DNA of 64,000 bases from NCBI GenBank assembly GCA_003118195.1, contig BEXV01000633.1:109436-173435 (forward strand). Direction: 5' to 3'. The DNA is from Hemicentrotus pulcherrimus. Taxonomy: Eukaryota; Echinodermata; Echinoidea; Camarodonta; Strongylocentrotidae. Of this stretch, positions 47,741 to 61,032 are shown piece by piece. The stretch's first letter is position 1. Each line of letters opens with the position of its first letter. The translations under genes were made by a program, and so were the position numbers. The notes under the pieces are model-generated. The model saw nothing but the letters and a program-made list of their open reading frames with translations. It made no database searches and was not told where the DNA came from.

Positions 47741-48536
47741 TATAGATTAAATCCTGTTCATTACAGGTACCCGATAGGCGAAGAAAAATCATATTAATCA
47801 TATTTTCATCTCTTATGATATGACAATGAATCCTCTTTTAGGATGACTCGTTAGAACTATAACAGTATAAAATGGAATAAATGACTTTTAAACTTAATAA
47901 CCATTATCTTTTGTATTTTTCTAAAATTAAGTGCCATTCAAGCTCTAATAACGCATCTTAAAAGAAATAGGATTAAAGTTTGTGGTTTACGCTCAATTTT
48001 CTGGAATATTTTAATAAAGGAGTTGCTTTTCCCAACTTCAATTACAATCCTAATAAGCTAAGATGCTTCTCTATGTGAACCCAATGATTATACATATTTT
48101 TAAATCATGTAATATGACAACAGTCATTACAGCTGACCTAATTTTGTTCATATTCCTATGCGTTGTAGCGCTCGGAAAAGAGCAACAAAAAAAAAGGACA
48201 AGCGACATTTAGGACATTTAGGAGACGAGAAAAATGATTGACATGACAAAGCACTCCATCACGTGACGAGACTGAAGCAAGCGGCCGGTTAGGCGAAGAT
48301 GCGCGTCATTCCATTGAGGTGATAACTTCAGTTATGACGTACCGGGTTCACGGCTGCTTGTACTCTATAGTTAGTCACTAAAGGTCAGTCCACTTTAGTA
48401 GTATTGGAGTACTTTTAAATGTTACCCTTCTGCATTACTCTGGCATTTTTTCTTTCTCGGTCTTTCCATTTTGCCCATACAACCCATCTGTCTACCTGCC
48501 AATCTAGAATTCGATCTAGTTCATGCCTTTTTTATT

Positions 48537-48581
48537 GAGAGAGAGAGAGAGAGAGCGCTATAGCTATTTCAACCCCTCCCC

Positions 48582-48622
<41 letters not shown>

Positions 48623-48640
48623 TCTATCTCTTTCTCTCAC
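48537..48640. repeat. (GA)n followed by (CT)n
   Basis: A GA run (48537-48555) and a CT run (from about 48582) are separated by 26 nt, so the two arms are complementary. Confidence 0.9.
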
Positions 48641-49053
48641 TCTCTAGTCACTCTTTATGTGTATCTCACAAACACCACACGTAACACCGCACCCCTAAAA
48701 AAAAAACATATTTTAGAATTTGAAAGTGGAGTTAACTGTTGAATATCAACATTGTAAAATCGCCAAAGTCTTTCGAATTGAGTTTCCTTTCGTCCATATT
48801 ACAATTAGGATGACATACGGGAGGAAAAAAGCAAAATCGGAGATTCTACATCTCATGTCGATACACGATGTATGAATTATAAACGCCTTATTCCCAAAAT
48901 TAAAGGCCTAATGCCTAAATGCCTAAAATCCTTATTGATTCATTTGCTCAAGAACTTTTAACTTCTGGTTCATGTTACAATGTTCCTCTAATTTTTGTGT
49001 GCGATCAGTTATACCCAATCACCCTTCAAAATGCTACCCTGTATATCTCTTCT

Positions 49054-49117
49054 TCTACTTTTTCCTCCTCCTCTTCTTCTTCTTCTTCTTCTTCTTCTTC
49101 TTCTTCTTCTTCTTCTC
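49054..49117. repeat. (TTC)n trinucleotide repeat
   Basis: About 18 TTC units with CTC variants upstream. Confidence 0.95.
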
Positions 49118-49675
49118 CTGCTCCCCACTATATATGCCCCTTTCCACTACCCCCTTTTTATGTTCTCATGTCACCCTTCTATATGCTTGTTTTGTATTTT
49201 GTTTTAATGCAAAGACGTTAACATAAGATTTTCATCAGGAAATTCAACGAAATGGTTTGCAAATTGGAATTCGTGATATGTACAACATAATCTATTCTTA
49301 GATTGTTTTCCCCCTCATATCTATTGCATTTGAATAATTGATACAGACCCACTCTTCAGTAAATGACGTCACAATGATATAGTGGTGATTAATCACGATA
49401 ATCTACGATGATCATTTATCACGTTGGTGAAATTGCAATCAGTATTTGGAACAGGGTACGATGGGTCCCTAGACAGCTAAAAGTCAAGTTCAGCAGACTG
49501 GTGATGATTGATCGATACTTAAACATGATCACGGAATTATAAAGAATTGTAATTATCGCCTGTGATCTCTGTCCTTTTTGTCCATAGTTGAAAAACGATC
49601 ACACTGGAAGATATATAAATGTAGTCTTCTAATCCGTTTAACTAAGAAAGATGTTACATTTTCGGACTGATTACA

Positions 49676-49775
49676 TCCATTTTTGTGTGATTTGTAATCG
49701 ATGACCTTTCATGCACGAATCGGGCCATTTTAGTTATCAGTTTTCTTTTTTTTAATGCCGAAAGAGTTTAACTGA
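49676..49775 (+). repeat. Diverged direct duplicate (first copy)
   Basis: The stretch gtgatttgtaatcgatgacc ... gggccattttagttatc matches about 50372-50450 with substitutions and small indels, in the same orientation about 690 bp away. Confidence 0.45.
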
Positions 49776-50366
49776 AATTGCTGAAACACTATCATATTTT
49801 ATAACCACATGTTGAATTTGTTTTATACTGTTTTAATTAATTTGACGAAAGTATGAAAAATGTTTTTACTGTCTCGGATATGCCTTTATACATTATTTAT
49901 ATATTAAGTGTATATTATGAAGAAATCAAATCATTAATATATTCAGAGACTGGGAAAGGGGTGACATTTCCATTCCAGACTCCAGATTAAATAAGATGAC
50001 AACCTTTTTCGTCTTGCAAAATATTAGTATTCGAAAGAAGAAGTTGGATTATTTTCTTTAAAATATGAATCATTTAAACATCCCTTTGACGTCTGTATAT
50101 TACAAAAACATCAAAACAAGTCGAGGGCAACGACCGAGAGGTGATTTTATTTTAAATGTCACAAACTCTTTAAACATTGTTATTGTATCTACTCTAATTT
50201 ATTTTTTTTTTCTTTTTGATAAATTACCATCTCACAAATATACAGATATCTTGGATTTGGCGCATTAATGCCATTCGAATCATGATTTGGTGCCGGTCGA
50301 AAAAGGTTGCACATCTTTGGTTTATGATTTCCCCTCTTTTCATCCAGACACAGTTTGTATCACGAT

Positions 50367-50455
50367 CATGTTTTTGTGATTTGCAATCAATGACTTTCAT
50401 GCACAAAACGGGCCATTTTTATAGTTATCTGTTTTCTTTGTTACGATGCCTAATG
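50367..50455 (+). repeat. Diverged direct duplicate (second copy)
   Basis: Second copy of the segment at 49676-49775, containing ttgtgatttgcaatcaatga and gggccatttttatagtta. It may be a local duplication or two copies of an unrecognised dispersed repeat. Confidence 0.45.
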
Positions 50456-53400
50456 AATAGTTTAGTGAAATAATTTGTTTTTCACTTCAACCGTGTGTTT
50501 GAAAAGGAAGTGTCTTTAAAATAGTTTCGTGGCGGAACGTAAATGTTTATCTGTATTTTTCAGATATCATTTATTGTGATGAGTATACTATATATTAATA
50601 TGAAAAGTATTTGTATATCTAACACAAATCTTCCGCATGCAATCTTTCAGGCGTACAGAGAGTAGGGGACTTTTAGGAAACCTGAGGATAAATTAGCATT
50701 TAGTAAGTTTAGACCTCGCCCGCTGTTGGATATCGGCTGAGCAGATAATTTGTTAGTCCGTTTGCTTAAACAAATACAAATAGATTTCTTTTTGCGCTGA
50801 CACTCTAAATAGTTTCATTGATATGATCTAAGAAAGGAAATGTCGAATAACAGTTACCGGAAAAGCAAATAACATATAGCTTTTCAAATATTGTAAATTA
50901 TTGGATCGCGGCCTACAAGTCTCTGACCCAAAGCGGTAGTTAACCTTTCAACTTGACTTACAACTTAATGCTAATCTGTTCTGCGGAATAGTATTCAGGA
51001 GGAAGATGAATAATGATCATAATTCATCCATATGACAAAATAGATAAGCACCGTAGCCATATTAATGAAAGAAATCGAACATATTTCATTTCACTATTGG
51101 CCAACCGTTCAGTGTATGAAAGGAAAACTGTGTGAAGAACTTACCTCACACACACATTTAAGGACGAGAAGAATGCAAAACCATGATATTTTATTAACTC
51201 TTCCACTTGAAATGTAAAGCAAATGCCCGGTGCATTACGATAATCTAAATTATACGATGCTCCTACAAACTCATTGTTGTTTTAAAGTGCTTTACATTTA
51301 ATACTTTAAAAATGTTGAGGAATAATATAAAAATTGAAAGAACAGTAATAGTTTTGCACATACGTTGCAAAATGTGAACATTGGCCTCAATAGACATTTC
51401 ACAGATTCGATTAAAGGAGAAAGAAACCCAAACTCCATCGATTGGTGATGTAAATGGGCGTTAATAACTTCCTGCATACCCCTAAGAGCCATATATAAAA
51501 GTTTCATCAAAAAAGAGTAAAATTCGTACAAATTGAGAGTCTTAAGTAGCTGAATATTATTGGCGTACGTGTACGTAGCCAATTTTTTTCGAAAATTCCT
51601 TCGCCGATCGTGGGCGTGTGACGTATGAGCGGAGTAACACAAGCACCAAGGGTGGCTGGCTAAAGACGCGGTCGGGACTCGTGGTTGCTTTATTTTATTT
51701 ATGTCAGAAATGTTTGTTTTAAAAAAAATTGGAGCATTTATGCCTTAAAAAAAAATTGAAACAAATTATACCAGTTATTGGTTTGTTAATGAGTTTTTTT
51801 AGTTTGGTATTTTCGAGATAAACATAACAAAAATTAGAAATCTTCAAATCGAGAACCCACTGTTGCAAATGTACAACAGTCATAAACGTACACGAATCAC
51901 TTGTATATAGATCACCTCATGATGGCTGTGTTTGTAGCTGTGTTTTAAGACTTGTTCAACTTTAATCGCTGCAGCTCATTGCCTAAACAACTCTGGCTGC
52001 TTTTCCTTGTTAGGAATCGAGTGAAAGGACTTCTCGAGTCGCATCTAATGCAGGGCGCATCTAATGCAGTTGAAAATAGCGATTCCATGTACACGAGTAG
52101 ACCACGCGTGTCATATTCAATAGCTTAATAAAAACATTAAAAAAGATCTGAAGTCTCGAATGAACGAGTTTTGTATCAAACATGTTTTAATTTTACTCTG
52201 TACAGGTTTATTATACGAAAAGGGGTGATTTTGTATTCTCCTTTAATATGCTCAACGGCAGACTCTCACTGAGTGCTCAGATGGGCCTGTCAAGTGGTTC
52301 ATAGTCCCTCAAAAACAACTTATAAATTACACATAATACGAAACTTAAAGGGCAAACAAGCGAAAAGCAAATCATGTCATATAAGTCGAAAATGATAGCT
52401 TCAAGATATTTCTTGAAGAGCCAGTCATTGAAACAAAAGAGAAGGGCGATGAAGAGGACTTAAAGTTGATCTTTAGAGTATCGCGTCATGCAAGCTTGTA
52501 TTTCACCTTCCAAGATATCTGAGATATCTGGTAATAGCAGATGCTACAGTGTACATTCAAGTTGATCTCCGCCATTTTACTCCGACCGTACATCACTACA
52601 AGCCGTTTGGCAACAAATCACTCGTGATAGAGAGTAACGATAAAAACCGGTGATGTATGTTCAAAGCTACCTAATTATAAGTTCAACGTTAAGAGGTTTC
52701 AAGCGAGAAAAAAATACAACTACCGTCCTAACGACCGCCATGGGAAAAATCTCACTTTCGTGACAACAATACCAACTTGGTCCCGGGTGGGTACCGAGGG
52801 TGAGACAGAGTTCGGTTCTTTGTAAACTAAATCTGACCATGGTCATGCTAGCAACTTCATTGATGATGCAGGGTATGACGAACCCATCTGGCCACAAATA
52901 GCAGAAGACGACCAAACGGAATGCTAATGTCAAGAGCATCTTTAAGGAAGACTCCGACCCTTACATATCGCAGATCAAGATACTACGTTTCTTGTGATTC
53001 TACGACACATGTTTGTGTGTGCTAACATTGCAGCGCGATCAATTTTCTAGCCGAAATCTTCAACCCTTCAACCCTGCCCCGATCAGTCTAACTTAACCCA
53101 AATTCTGACTCTAAGCCTAACATGAACCCAATTGTTGCCCTGTCTTGCCCTTCATATTTCGTACAAACAAGAAAGGAGCAATTTCGACTCGACTTTCTTC
53201 TATAGAAACATTTCAAAGTTTGCTCAAGTATTAAGTTAAACATTTGTGTGTAGAACATCAAACTGACAATTATGTGAACATGGGGAGTTGGAATTCCCAC
53301 ACTAACAGATGCAGTATTTCTGGAGAGATGATTCTGTCTTTAAATTGAGAATTTCGATTCTATTCTTTCAATCACGCTCGAATCAATGACAACTCCCATC

Positions 53401-53769
53401 GGCAAAGCCGAATCCGCGCAAGTGTGGCTTACATAATTATCACGTTTTGTTCCCAATCATCCCTTTGATTTAACTTCTCATAGCCCGCGGTTTCATTTTC
53501 AGTTACTCCTATGAAATATCTGTCATTTAATCGTCTCCACGAAAGGCATATGCTTTGAATGTCAATCGGTTCTATCTGATGCCCATCGATTTTTGTCTTC
53601 TGTAGATATTGAAGGGTGGTGTAAGCTCAGCTGTGGTTGCAAGTCTATGGGGTGACTTTAAGGATGTCCAATAGTAGTAGCGAGGAGACATCAGAACACT
53701 GTCGAGGTTTCTACTGTTGATATGCTGTAAATGACTGATGAAGAAAGGACAGAAGGGAGAGATAGGTAG

Positions 53770-53802
53770 ATACATAGAGAGAGGGAGAGAGAGAGAGAGA
53801 GT
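53770..53802. repeat. Short (GA)n microsatellite
   Basis: GAGA run with one GGG interruption. Confidence 0.9.
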
Positions 53803-56800
53803 TAAAGTCATTATGTTTTCAGGCACATGAGTGTAATTTCTAGCGGTTAGCGTCATGTTTGCCTTCGAAAGAGAGAGTGTATTTCCGACTGCCAATCATG
53901 TGGTTTTTCGGCGGGAAAGTGTACAATCTGATTTCGTTAGGAAGTTTCATGCCCTTCTGTTCAGGAGGATTTTCACCCGAGAATGTATGAGATTCTTGAC
54001 TATATTGTACAATGATTGCAATGAAGGACTCGTAAACACAGAAAATAAACTCGGTAAAGGAAAAAGAATAGAACATGGGTTTATTGTGGGTATATTGGAT
54101 AAAGCATGAAGCAAAGTAAGAGATTTTTTCGGAGTATTGTTAAAGTCGAATCTGTGGATCTTCAATGTAGCAATGAAGCAAGGGAAAACAAACGGAAAGG
54201 GGAAAAAAGAACATGAGGAGAAAATGGCATTGAACCATCCGAGACATTCTCGGTTCATCCATTCGGTAAAACGAGTCTCCATCCTTTCCCCATTTCATGG
54301 TGGGACACTTGGTATGCAACTGCCTCGTCGACTCCCCATGACATCTAAATGTAAGTTCCTGCCGGAGAAACATGAAACAAGTTTGTTATTAAACGGTTCT
54401 TTTTTGGACTTGAATGCACGTATAAGCCATGCAAACCTGGTATTTGTCATGACTTAAGCGAAATAACAACTCACCATGACAGTATGTGCTTACCAAGCTA
54501 CCCTCTCGCTGTTCGATTATGAGATGACGACTACCAGGACAGTCAAAATCCGCGAGGGATGCAGCCCTCCATTACACTCTTCATATGCTAACGACATTCG
54601 CTTGTTTATCACACATTTTTATATGAATGGAATAATAAAAGTAAGACCGAATCATTTCAGTCAGCACCTGGTTTGGGCTAGTGTCATGCTTTGCATGTTC
54701 TAAATAGATTGTGTGAATCACCAGACCTTGCCTGTGCTAAATGTTTGAAAATAAAATATATGTAATTCCAAGTCAATTATATTGTACAAAGTTAAGCGGT
54801 TCTAATTTTGTAATCGACCCACCATGTTCATGTTACCTTGGACATGCTTCAACCGAAACAATGACCGTGGGCTTTACCCCTTGTGCTCACCGCCTTATTC
54901 ATCAATCCCGGTAAACACCAATTCAAATTCGTGGTTTTCATTCTTTTCTCACACGGAGGAAAGTATTCATTCCTGCCACGAATCTTCGGGTACTCTAACC
55001 CAAGTGATGTGGCGAGGGAAAGCCTGGATATGCATATTCACGTCCCGGAGCATTTCCGAAATATTCTATTTTTCTTTCATTTTCCAGCTCCTGACTTTTA
55101 TGCAGGCCTCCAGAAGTTCATTTGAAGCCGCGCTGGATCTCGTTCATCATTCTGTTGATCACTTAAACGTGATTACCGCCATTTTTTGGAGCCGAGATTG
55201 AGTCAAGCAGGTGTGCCGTGCGGATTTCATTTCGTGAAATCCATTAACAGCAGTAATTTTCCCCCCATTCCCCAAGGGCTCATGAGGGGTGCCGTGTGTA
55301 TAGAGTAGAGAGTCATCCCTTTTTTATTTTTCTGACGTGACTTTTGGGGTGATATGGATTTTAGCGCCTCTTCATAAGTCGGGTAAAATTGACTTCGAGA
55401 GAAAAATCGTTCATCATGATACCTACAATAAGAAAAAGAAAGTGTTCGACATTACAAAGCTCAAAGGGTAACTGCTAAGCGCCATGTACGATAATTACCT
55501 CACAAACTATTAACATATAACACAAACAGATTGGTTTAACATCTTTGTCATTCTGCTATATTCCTTAAGAAATGTTACAGGAGATCTAAACAAATGTTTA
55601 GTTGTTCTCTTATTATAATGCATTTCAAATATTGTGTCGGGTTGAATTTCTTGAAAGCATAAAGATCATGCAGAAGAACAAGTTGGTAAAAGTTGAAAGA
55701 AATATATAAAATTTGAAAAGTGTTTAAAAGAGGACTTCGCTATATCTAAATCATTCTAACGTAATTGCCAATTGGTAATTCGACTGTAAGCTAGTATTAA
55801 AGATAAACTCCAGTTCTGGTAAAACAAAACAAATTAATTCTCACAGAATCAAACGAAACTTACAGTGAATGTTCAAGATTACAAATAAATGACATGTGCC
55901 AAACAATTTTGGAAAAAAAATGTATACTGGCTGAGTAATGAGCATAGAAAGACAAGGACATCAAGATAGTACTAGCCCCGACACCATGTGTGTTGTCCCA
56001 TATATAGCTTTCTGTGTACAGTGCTTGTTACTTTACCAAGACTTGGTCAAATTTATTATGATTTTGATGACTCAAGAACCTTGCAGTTCAAACCAATACT
56101 TACATGCTACATGATCAACTGTTTCTGATCCTTTCCTCACCTTTTCTTTCACAATGCAATCGCATTACCAGTACTAAAGTTTATCTTTAAGGTATAGGGG
56201 ATAATGAGTTAATCTGTCATTTGTCAGGTTTGATGCACAAATTTCTATTTCTATTCAAGGGCTAAAAACGGTATTCATCCATAGTTTTAGAAATCTTTTT
56301 TTTTTAAAATGTCACGATTATACCAAATTTGATTTATATGCTTTTCTCTGATAATATAAAACTGTTGCCAATTTGCAGTGACACAGTTCTACAAAAGTTG
56401 CTATTTCTATTTAAAATTTCCTTAGGATATACAGCAGCACCCACATCTCGCGTACCTCTCTTATTAATTTGTACTTTCACTTTCATTCAATATTTCTCCT
56501 TTGACGATCTATTTTACCCGGATTGCCTCTGATTTACATCCAAATACCGTCAAATATTTGCACACCGAAGATCACTTTTCAGCAAGCGGGCGCCCGTAAA
56601 TCAGAAGTAAATCTAAGCAAATTAGACGTCGGAATTGCTTCTGATCCATGTCCCTCTCTCTCTCTGTATTATGATTTTCTAGCATTCAATCATTCATGAT
56701 GAAGGGATTTGAAAGAGATTTCCTTGCAAATTTGACAGCTGCCTGGACAATATGTCTTAAACTCTGAGAAGAGACCTTTCTCGTTTAGTAGTCTTCAGGG

Positions 56801-58128
56801 CTGGCCATACATTTCTGATAGCTATAAAGATTACTATAGATGCAAACATCAATGTATGTAGAAAATGTATAAGATATTGGTGTTTCTCTAACGCTTTATG
56901 CTAATAAACCCTAAGTAAAAAAAAAAAAAATGAGAACTATAATATTGTTCTATGTAGACATATTCTAAAGTTATAGTTATGGTTATTCTAACTGCCAAAA
57001 AAAAATCAACGGCAATAGGAATGGATCTTTTCTTTCTTATCAACGGTATATCGTATCGGTTGCATTCATATTCACATATAATCATTTTGTGATTTATTTC
57101 AAATCTCGCTTAATTAAAGGTTTAATAGTTGTACGGAGGTAGTCAATAGAAATCAATTCAGCCAGGGTTCTCTCATACAACATGGATAGCGAAACTTCAT
57201 TTGTTAAATGTAGGTACACAGTATGTATGAACACAGCCGAAAATCAGCATGGCCAGTAAGCAACCAACTAGAGTAGTTCTGATTCGATTCAAAAAATAGT
57301 TCTGAACATTTTGTTTTTGTTTCCATGGAGCAAGCTGATGCCATCTTGACTCTTCAAATGTCAATTCTATATTCAAGTTCGAGGCATAGATATCAGAAAT
57401 CAGGAAACATTGGTTTTCTCTTTATTGCATGTACGTCTTGGAGGTGTTAAAATTCAGATCGATCAGAGATTATGCCATTTTTGTTATTGCTTTTACTATT
57501 CGGGTGAATATGATGATGACCTTTGATTTACATTTTTTTTCTTCAAATGCCTCTACCAAGGGCGCGCTTTATACTGTGCTTATTATATATATTCGTCATT
57601 CAAGTGACGCAATCTCATGTTTCCAATAGCGAATTAAAAATAAAATGTTATTATCATCTATTCAAATATCCAGTATTTGTTTATATGACGTCTACTTCAA
57701 TCATATAATCTGGAAACGTCAATGAATATGAGTAGTTTTTTTTAATTCTGCTTGCACGCACATGACAGTGAATCAATGGTTAGCTCGCATGTACAAAGCA
57801 CTATAACGGTAGCGTGCATGCAACATCATGGCATGCTATGAGTTCAACTTCTTCTAAGTTGGTTGATTTAGTTGGAAAGCTAGAGAGCCGAATGTGACTT
57901 TAAACCCCTATTTCCTTTATCTGAAAGATTATTTATCCCCCTCCCATACACAAACACACACACACATACCCGCCTTATAAATAGGTCTGGGACCCTGATC
58001 TTACTCGGGAATGATCCCCCTCTTTATTATCATTATTATCATTAAAACTAATATCACCATTATTTGTATTATTATTATAAGTAGTAGAAGTAGTAGTAGT
58101 ATGATAATTATTAGTGTTACAAATATGA

Positions 58129-58470
58129 CCTGTGTTTAAAAAAGATGACCCATCAGACTATTCGAACTATCGACCCATATCTTTCTTGCTATGTTTCTCC
58201 AAGATAGTTTAAATATTAGTTTATACTAGATTGTATGGATTTTTAGCAAAATATAATGTTTTATTTCATAGTCATTATGGTTTTCGAATAAACCACTCCA
58301 CTGACATGACTTTAATTGAAATACTTGATAAAATAATACAACATTTTAATAATAATTAGCATGGAATTGGTGTTTTGATGGACCTTTCTAAGCCATTTGA
58401 TTCGCTTTTTTTTTATCTTTTTTGTTAAGGAAATTGCAATATTATGGCTCAAGGCATGGGTACACAGAAA
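58129..58470 (+). pseudogene. Non-LTR retrotransposon reverse transcriptase remnant
   Basis: In one frame from 58129 the translation gives PVFKKDDPSDYSNYRPIS, then FLAKYNVLFHSHYGFRINHS, then TDMTLIEILDKI and GIGVLMDLSKPFDS. These are hallmark blocks of Jockey/CR1/L2-type reverse transcriptases, and MDLSKPFD corresponds to catalytic motif A. In-frame stops occur near 58210 (TAA) and 58360 (TAG). After a frameshift in a T-run, LLRKLQYYGSRHG continues the domain from about 58421. The YADD box and the endonuclease are absent, so the copy is truncated at both ends and dead. Confidence 0.85.
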
Positions 58471-58579
58471 ATTTGTTTATGTTGGGGACCGGTAGGGGGG
58501 GGGGATTTAATGAATTATTGAAAATGTATTGTGTTTTCTTGTTTATTTTTTTATTTAGGGGAACTGCCCTCTACCCTAG

Positions 58580-58740
58580 CCCCCGCTGCGTACAGTCATG
58601 GTTCAGTGACAAAGCAATGGCCTGGCAACTGTGAGGGCCCATGATCAAAAATGTGTCGATGTGCTATATTAGTGCCCTTTTGTGGGGCATTTATCCTCAT
58701 TACTGTCATTTAAGACTTAAGGGCGTAAGTCCCCTAGTTT
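58580..58740 (+). mobile_element. Degenerate tRNA-like SINE
   Basis: An A-box-like TGGTTCAGTG at 58599-58608 is followed by a decayed B-box region (GGGCCCATGATCAAA). A non-coding body runs to the TTAAGGGCGTAAG segment. It sits just downstream of the LINE reverse transcriptase remnant. Limits are approximate. Confidence 0.35.
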
Positions 58741-60373
58741 ATGAGCATAGTAGCATACACATGCTTTAGCAGTCACGCAAAACAAACACTGGCAAATCAT
58801 TATTCAATAAAATCTGACAATGTATACTATTATCTAGATCTAATAGGAATAAATCATTGTCCAAATAAATCCATAAATTGAGGTTTAAAAAAATATTCCA
58901 ACTTTATGAGCGACAGTGTACTTAAAAGGAAGATAACAAAATGATTAAAAACGTTCATTTTCAAAAAATCTGATTCAGCTTCACACACGGGATACCAAAA
59001 TTGATTATAATTATTAAAGGATTGCATAATTAATGACTTACATTCGCCCAAAATGCTTTCATTTCCCGGAAGCTCTAAACTACAGGTGAACTTTCAGAAT
59101 CTCATTATTGAGGACCCTAAGAACATGTTCTATGTTACCTAACACAATTTTGGCCCTACATTCAGGTGCCAAGCCTTCCCAGACTATTGGAAATCAGTGA
59201 ACTACTGTCTGGAGAAGTCTTTCCATTTCTGCCTTCAAATGAACAATAATACTTAAATGTTCCTTTGGCCAGTATTGATTTCCATATTGATTTTTTTCTT
59301 CCAAAGATGTTGTTATATTGTATGCAAAGGGGCTGTCCCTTTCCTTCGGGTGTATTGTGTGGGGAAAACTAACTGCGATAGATACCAAAAACTGCAGATG
59401 TATGCACAATTATCATATTGGGGTACATGGCGGTACATGATATGATTATGCATATCATAACGAAATATCTACCAAGCTGCATTTTTAGAAGCGATGTATA
59501 GATACTTAATCCAACATAGTCAACATAAAACAGACGTAATTCGGTAAGTCCTATCCTGGCAGAGAAACAAACATTATCGTTTTTCATTTATGAATTCTTT
59601 ACTCATTCAATCTATCTACAAAGAAATCTAAAATGTTTTGAACATTTTCCCTTTTTTGGCATACTACGAATATCTTCCCCTTCTTCCTTTGTAATTATAG
59701 GTTTAATCACATATAGGTTAAAGGAATAACTGTTCCTCCAAAATATTACATCTTTTTTTTAAATTCTCAAAAAGACCTTGATCTCATTAAATATTTGATA
59801 CACCTTCACTTATTTCCAAATCAAACAAATTTGGACTCGATTCATATTAGCAAAAATGCTTATAAAGTGAACCTCCCCCCCCCCCCCCGACAGAAATACA
59901 AAGTGTTTAAAGTTAACACAGTATGTAATTTATGTGCAGAATACCACTCTAATCCACTGACCGTTTTATAAAGTGCCACGAAGTCTCTGTTAACACAAGA
60001 AATATCGTTTATGTTTTGTTGATGATAAATTTATATTGGTAACTCCACATCTTCAGAAGATTAGGTCGGGATAGGGTTGACGCTTATCATACGATAGTAA
60101 CCCAATTTCAAATAATCACTGTGTGGAAATTTCAGTAGCCTTGTTTTGAACTCGCCCTTAAGTTGATATTTAAAAAACATAGTTGAGATCCTGTTGAAAA
60201 GACGAAACAAAAAGATTAGACATTTTAGCTAGCCTGTATAATATATTCTTATGTAATAAGTACGTGTTCTTTATTGATAAATCTACAGGGAAAGCATTCT
60301 TACAAGCAATAAGAACTAATGGTACTACATGGGATCGCAGAGTAGTAAAAGGTGAATATGTATACAAGCATAC

Positions 60374-60386
60374 ACATACACGCACG

Positions 60387-60418
<32 letters not shown>

Positions 60419-60420
60419 CA
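60374..60420. repeat. (AC)n microsatellite
   Basis: CA run with ACG and ATA interruptions, followed by a short AT run. Confidence 0.95.
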
Positions 60421-61012
60421 CATATCCTTTATATACACACATATATATATATCACAATAATGACGTTTAGTTTAACAGTTTTTGTTTTACTGTTAAACTT
60501 TAATGTATTCCATCAACTGATCTTGATTACGATTGATAGCTTGCTTGTTTTATCATCTCTCCTTGCATAAATGTTTGTAATCCTCAGGTTTCTTTTGTGG
60601 CCTCCTGGAGAGGTAACGAGACGATCGTGTTATCCATATTGTTATCCATCTCCCCCTGATGGATAGTGTCGTTATATTTTAAACACACACCAGGAAATGC
60701 TTACTCCTGATTGATTGTTAACGCCAGCACAATGAGAAGCCTATCACATGGCTTATAACCTTTCAAAACACGGTCGCTTTCCCGCGCGCGCGCTCCCCTC
60801 AGTCGCAACCAGGAGAGGTACCCCGCGGCTATTGTGTGACGGGTCGGATCTCTCACCTTTGAATGGTAACGTCCTTATTTGATTGGATATATACTGTTAT
60901 CATCTGCCTAAACAACGGGGAGATGGGTGGTGATGAAACGTAAACACGCCATCATCTCCACCCATTTCTCCTTCAAAACGTGTTTGTCGGGGTGCGATTG
61001 GGAAGGCGGGTA

Positions 61013-61032
61013 GTTTACACCTGGGTGTTAAG
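61013..61032. promoter_or_regulatory. Palindromic T-box (Brachyury-type) site
   Basis: GTTTACACCTGGGTGTTAAG contains two inward-facing ACACCT half-sites and matches the classical 20-bp Brachyury palindrome at 15 positions. It lies in a CpG-rich block (about 60780-61080) that also holds a Fox-like GTAAACA (about 60940). Function is inferred only. Confidence 0.35.

Larger units (their letters stand above)
41147..58128. other. Intergenic, repeat remnants
   Basis: Microsatellites, a retroposed 3' end, the 46.4-kb hairpin and a local duplication. The interval 53.8-55.2 kb has balanced composition and several overlapping unrecognised frames on both strands. I cannot support a gene in it. Full CRE palindromes occur at 45721-45728 and 49364-49371. 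Confidence 0.5.

Noticed and set aside
53840..55201. Several overlapping frames suggesting a gene
   Set aside because: Frames conflict between strands and none is recognisable; only the 55088-55201 segment has a splice-like boundary.
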